Below, piece by piece: positions 4,135 to 5,081 of a stretch of 5,081 nt of DNA; position 1 is the stretch's first letter; each line of letters starts with the position of its first letter. The translations under genes were made by a program, and so were the position numbers. Where the stretch lies: positions 1 to 5,081 of the forward strand of contig JAIRMP010000073.1 in NCBI GenBank assembly GCA_031258615.1, written 5' to 3'. This DNA comes from Spirochaetaceae bacterium (lineage in GTDB: Bacteria > Spirochaetota > Spirochaetia > Treponematales > Breznakiellaceae). A model generated the notes under the pieces. That model made no database searches, was not told where the DNA came from, and was given only the letters and a program-made list of their open reading frames with translations.

Positions 4135-5081
4135 GTGATTACTGTAAGCGATTTGAGTCTGTCGTACGGACAGCGGACTCTGTTTAAGGATGTAAACCTA
4201 AAGTTTACCAATGGGAATTGTTACGGGATTATCGGCGCGAACGGCGCGGGAAAGTCCACGTTTTTGAAGATACTCGACGGCGAGATTGAGCATGACAAGG
4301 GGGAGATAACGGTTTCGGGCAAGGCGCGTATCGCGGTGCTGAGGCAGGACCACTTCGCGTTCGAGGATTACACGGTTACAGACGCCGTGATATACGGCTA
4401 CCCGACGCTTTACAACGTTATGAAGGAACGTGAGACGATCTATGCTAAGGAGGATTTTACCGAGGCGGACGGCCTGCGCGTTGCCGAGCTTGAGGGGGAT
4501 TTTGCCGAGTTGGGCGGATGGGAGGCTGAGGCTGAGGCCGGGCAGCTTATGTCCGGCCTCGGCCTGGAGGAAGCGTGTCATTCAAAGAAAATGTCAGAGC
4601 TTGACGAATCCAAGAAGGTGCGCGTGCTGCTTGCCCAGGCGCTGTTCGGAAATCCCGATATACTGCTGTTGGACGAGCCGACAAACGGCCTTGACCTCGA
4701 GTCGATTGCATGGCTTGAGGAATTCCTGATCGGCTTTCCCAACATAGTGATCGTCGTTTCGCACGACAGGCATTTTTTGAACGCTGTCTGCACACACATC
4801 TGCGACATAGACATGGGGCGGATAACGCCGTACTCCGGCAACTACGATTTCTGGTACCAGATGAGCCGTATGCTCCAGCGGCAGGCGCGGGAACAGCAGA
4901 AGAAGAACGAAGAGAAGGCGCGGGAACTGCGTGAATTTATACAGCGCTTCGCGTCCAACGCAAGTAAAAGCCGGCAGGCCACAAGCCGGAAGAAAGTGCT
5001 GGAAAAACTCGACCTTGACAACATCCGCGTTACGGGCAGGAAGTTTCCCTACGCCGGTTTCAAGCCGGACCGTGAGATAGG
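4135..5081 (+). CDS. ybiT: ABC-F family ATPase, YbiT-type (N-terminal 315 residues; runs off the window)
   Basis: ABC-F proteins are soluble tandem ATPases that act on ribosomes; the YbiT branch is thought to assist translation. The visible part covers the first ATPase domain: Walker A GANGAGKST (34-42), Gln71 in LRQDHFAFE, Walker B LLLDEPTNGLD (177-187) with Glu181, and His210 in SHDRHFLN. It then enters the interdomain linker (about 235-300), rich in Arg, Lys and Glu, with FASNASKSRQATSR matching YbiT as I remember it. The domain 1 signature is not LSGGQ: MSELDESKKVRVLLAQ (153-168) stands in its place, as in YbiT itself. The start is GTG, fixed by an adjacent upstream stop. Full length should be near 530 residues, so the second ATPase domain lies beyond the edge. 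A role in antibiotic resistance is not indicated. Confidence 0.93.
   Translation, partial: MITVSDLSLSYGQRTLFKDVNLKFTNGNCYGIIGANGAGKSTFLKILDGEIEHDKGEITVSGKARIAVLRQDHFAFEDYTVTDAVIYGYPTLYNVMKERETIYAKEDFTEADGLRVAELEGDFAELGGWEAEAEAGQLMSGLGLEEACHSKKMSELDESKKVRVLLAQALFGNPDILLLDEPTNGLDLESIAWLEEFLIGFPNIVIVVSHDRHFLNAVCTHICDIDMGRITPYSGNYDFWYQMSRMLQRQAREQQKKNEEKARELREFIQRFASNASKSRQATSRKKVLEKLDLDNIRVTGRKFPYAGFKPDREI

Noticed and set aside
1..5081. CRISPR array, tRNA, rRNA or insertion sequence
   Set aside because: I saw no regularly spaced repeats, cloverleaf, rRNA core sequence, or transposase frame with terminal repeats.

Overview
The window looks like a piece of a GC-rich bacterial chromosome with a short AT-rich foreign stretch at the left edge. 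The best guess is a Treponema-like spirochaete. The reasons are the stand-alone retropepsin-like protein, which I remember as common in that group, the Gly-Arg-Lys-Glu stretch just after the binding protein's signal peptide, and an integron-like attC site (chromosomal cassette arrays are known in Treponema denticola). None of these is proof, so the placement is an inference at about even confidence.

Layout. Positions 2-127 (+) hold the last 41 codons of an AT-rich gene (about 29% GC by hand count) that I do not recognise. Three bases after its stop begins a 115-base imperfect inverted repeat (131-245) whose ends resemble the R and L boxes of an integron attC site. Next come a candidate promoter, a strong ribosome binding site and an ATG whose frame closes after five codons (241-306), probably a gene start cut off by rearrangement.

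Positions 377-3257 (-) hold an intact three-gene ABC importer operon of the iron-siderophore/haem/cobalamin class, transcribed leftward: binding protein, FecCD-type permease, FecE/FepC-type ATPase. Each gene overlaps the next by 4 bases (ATGA and GTGA). A promoter (TTGACA, 17 bases, TATTAT) precedes the operon. A perfect palindrome with 9-base arms covers its -10 box and most of the spacer, which suggests a repressor, plausibly metal-responsive. A perfect 2 x 16 base tandem repeat abuts the -35 box.

Positions 3360-3576 are a graveyard: the start of a PIN-domain (VapC-like) toxin and the tail of its probable antitoxin on the minus strand, plus a 24-base relic matching the neighbouring protease gene at 23 of 24 positions. 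Then come a complete 137-residue retropepsin-like gene (3652-4065, +) and the first 315 residues of a YbiT-type ABC-F ATPase (4135 to the window edge, +).

The importer would bind a metal chelate in the periplasm, move it through a permease homodimer and power this with the ATPase. The protease-like and ABC-F genes have no evident link to it. The most interesting parts are the attC-like site, the operator over the importer promoter, and the mosaic of toxin-antitoxin and protease relics. I see no wholly new system.
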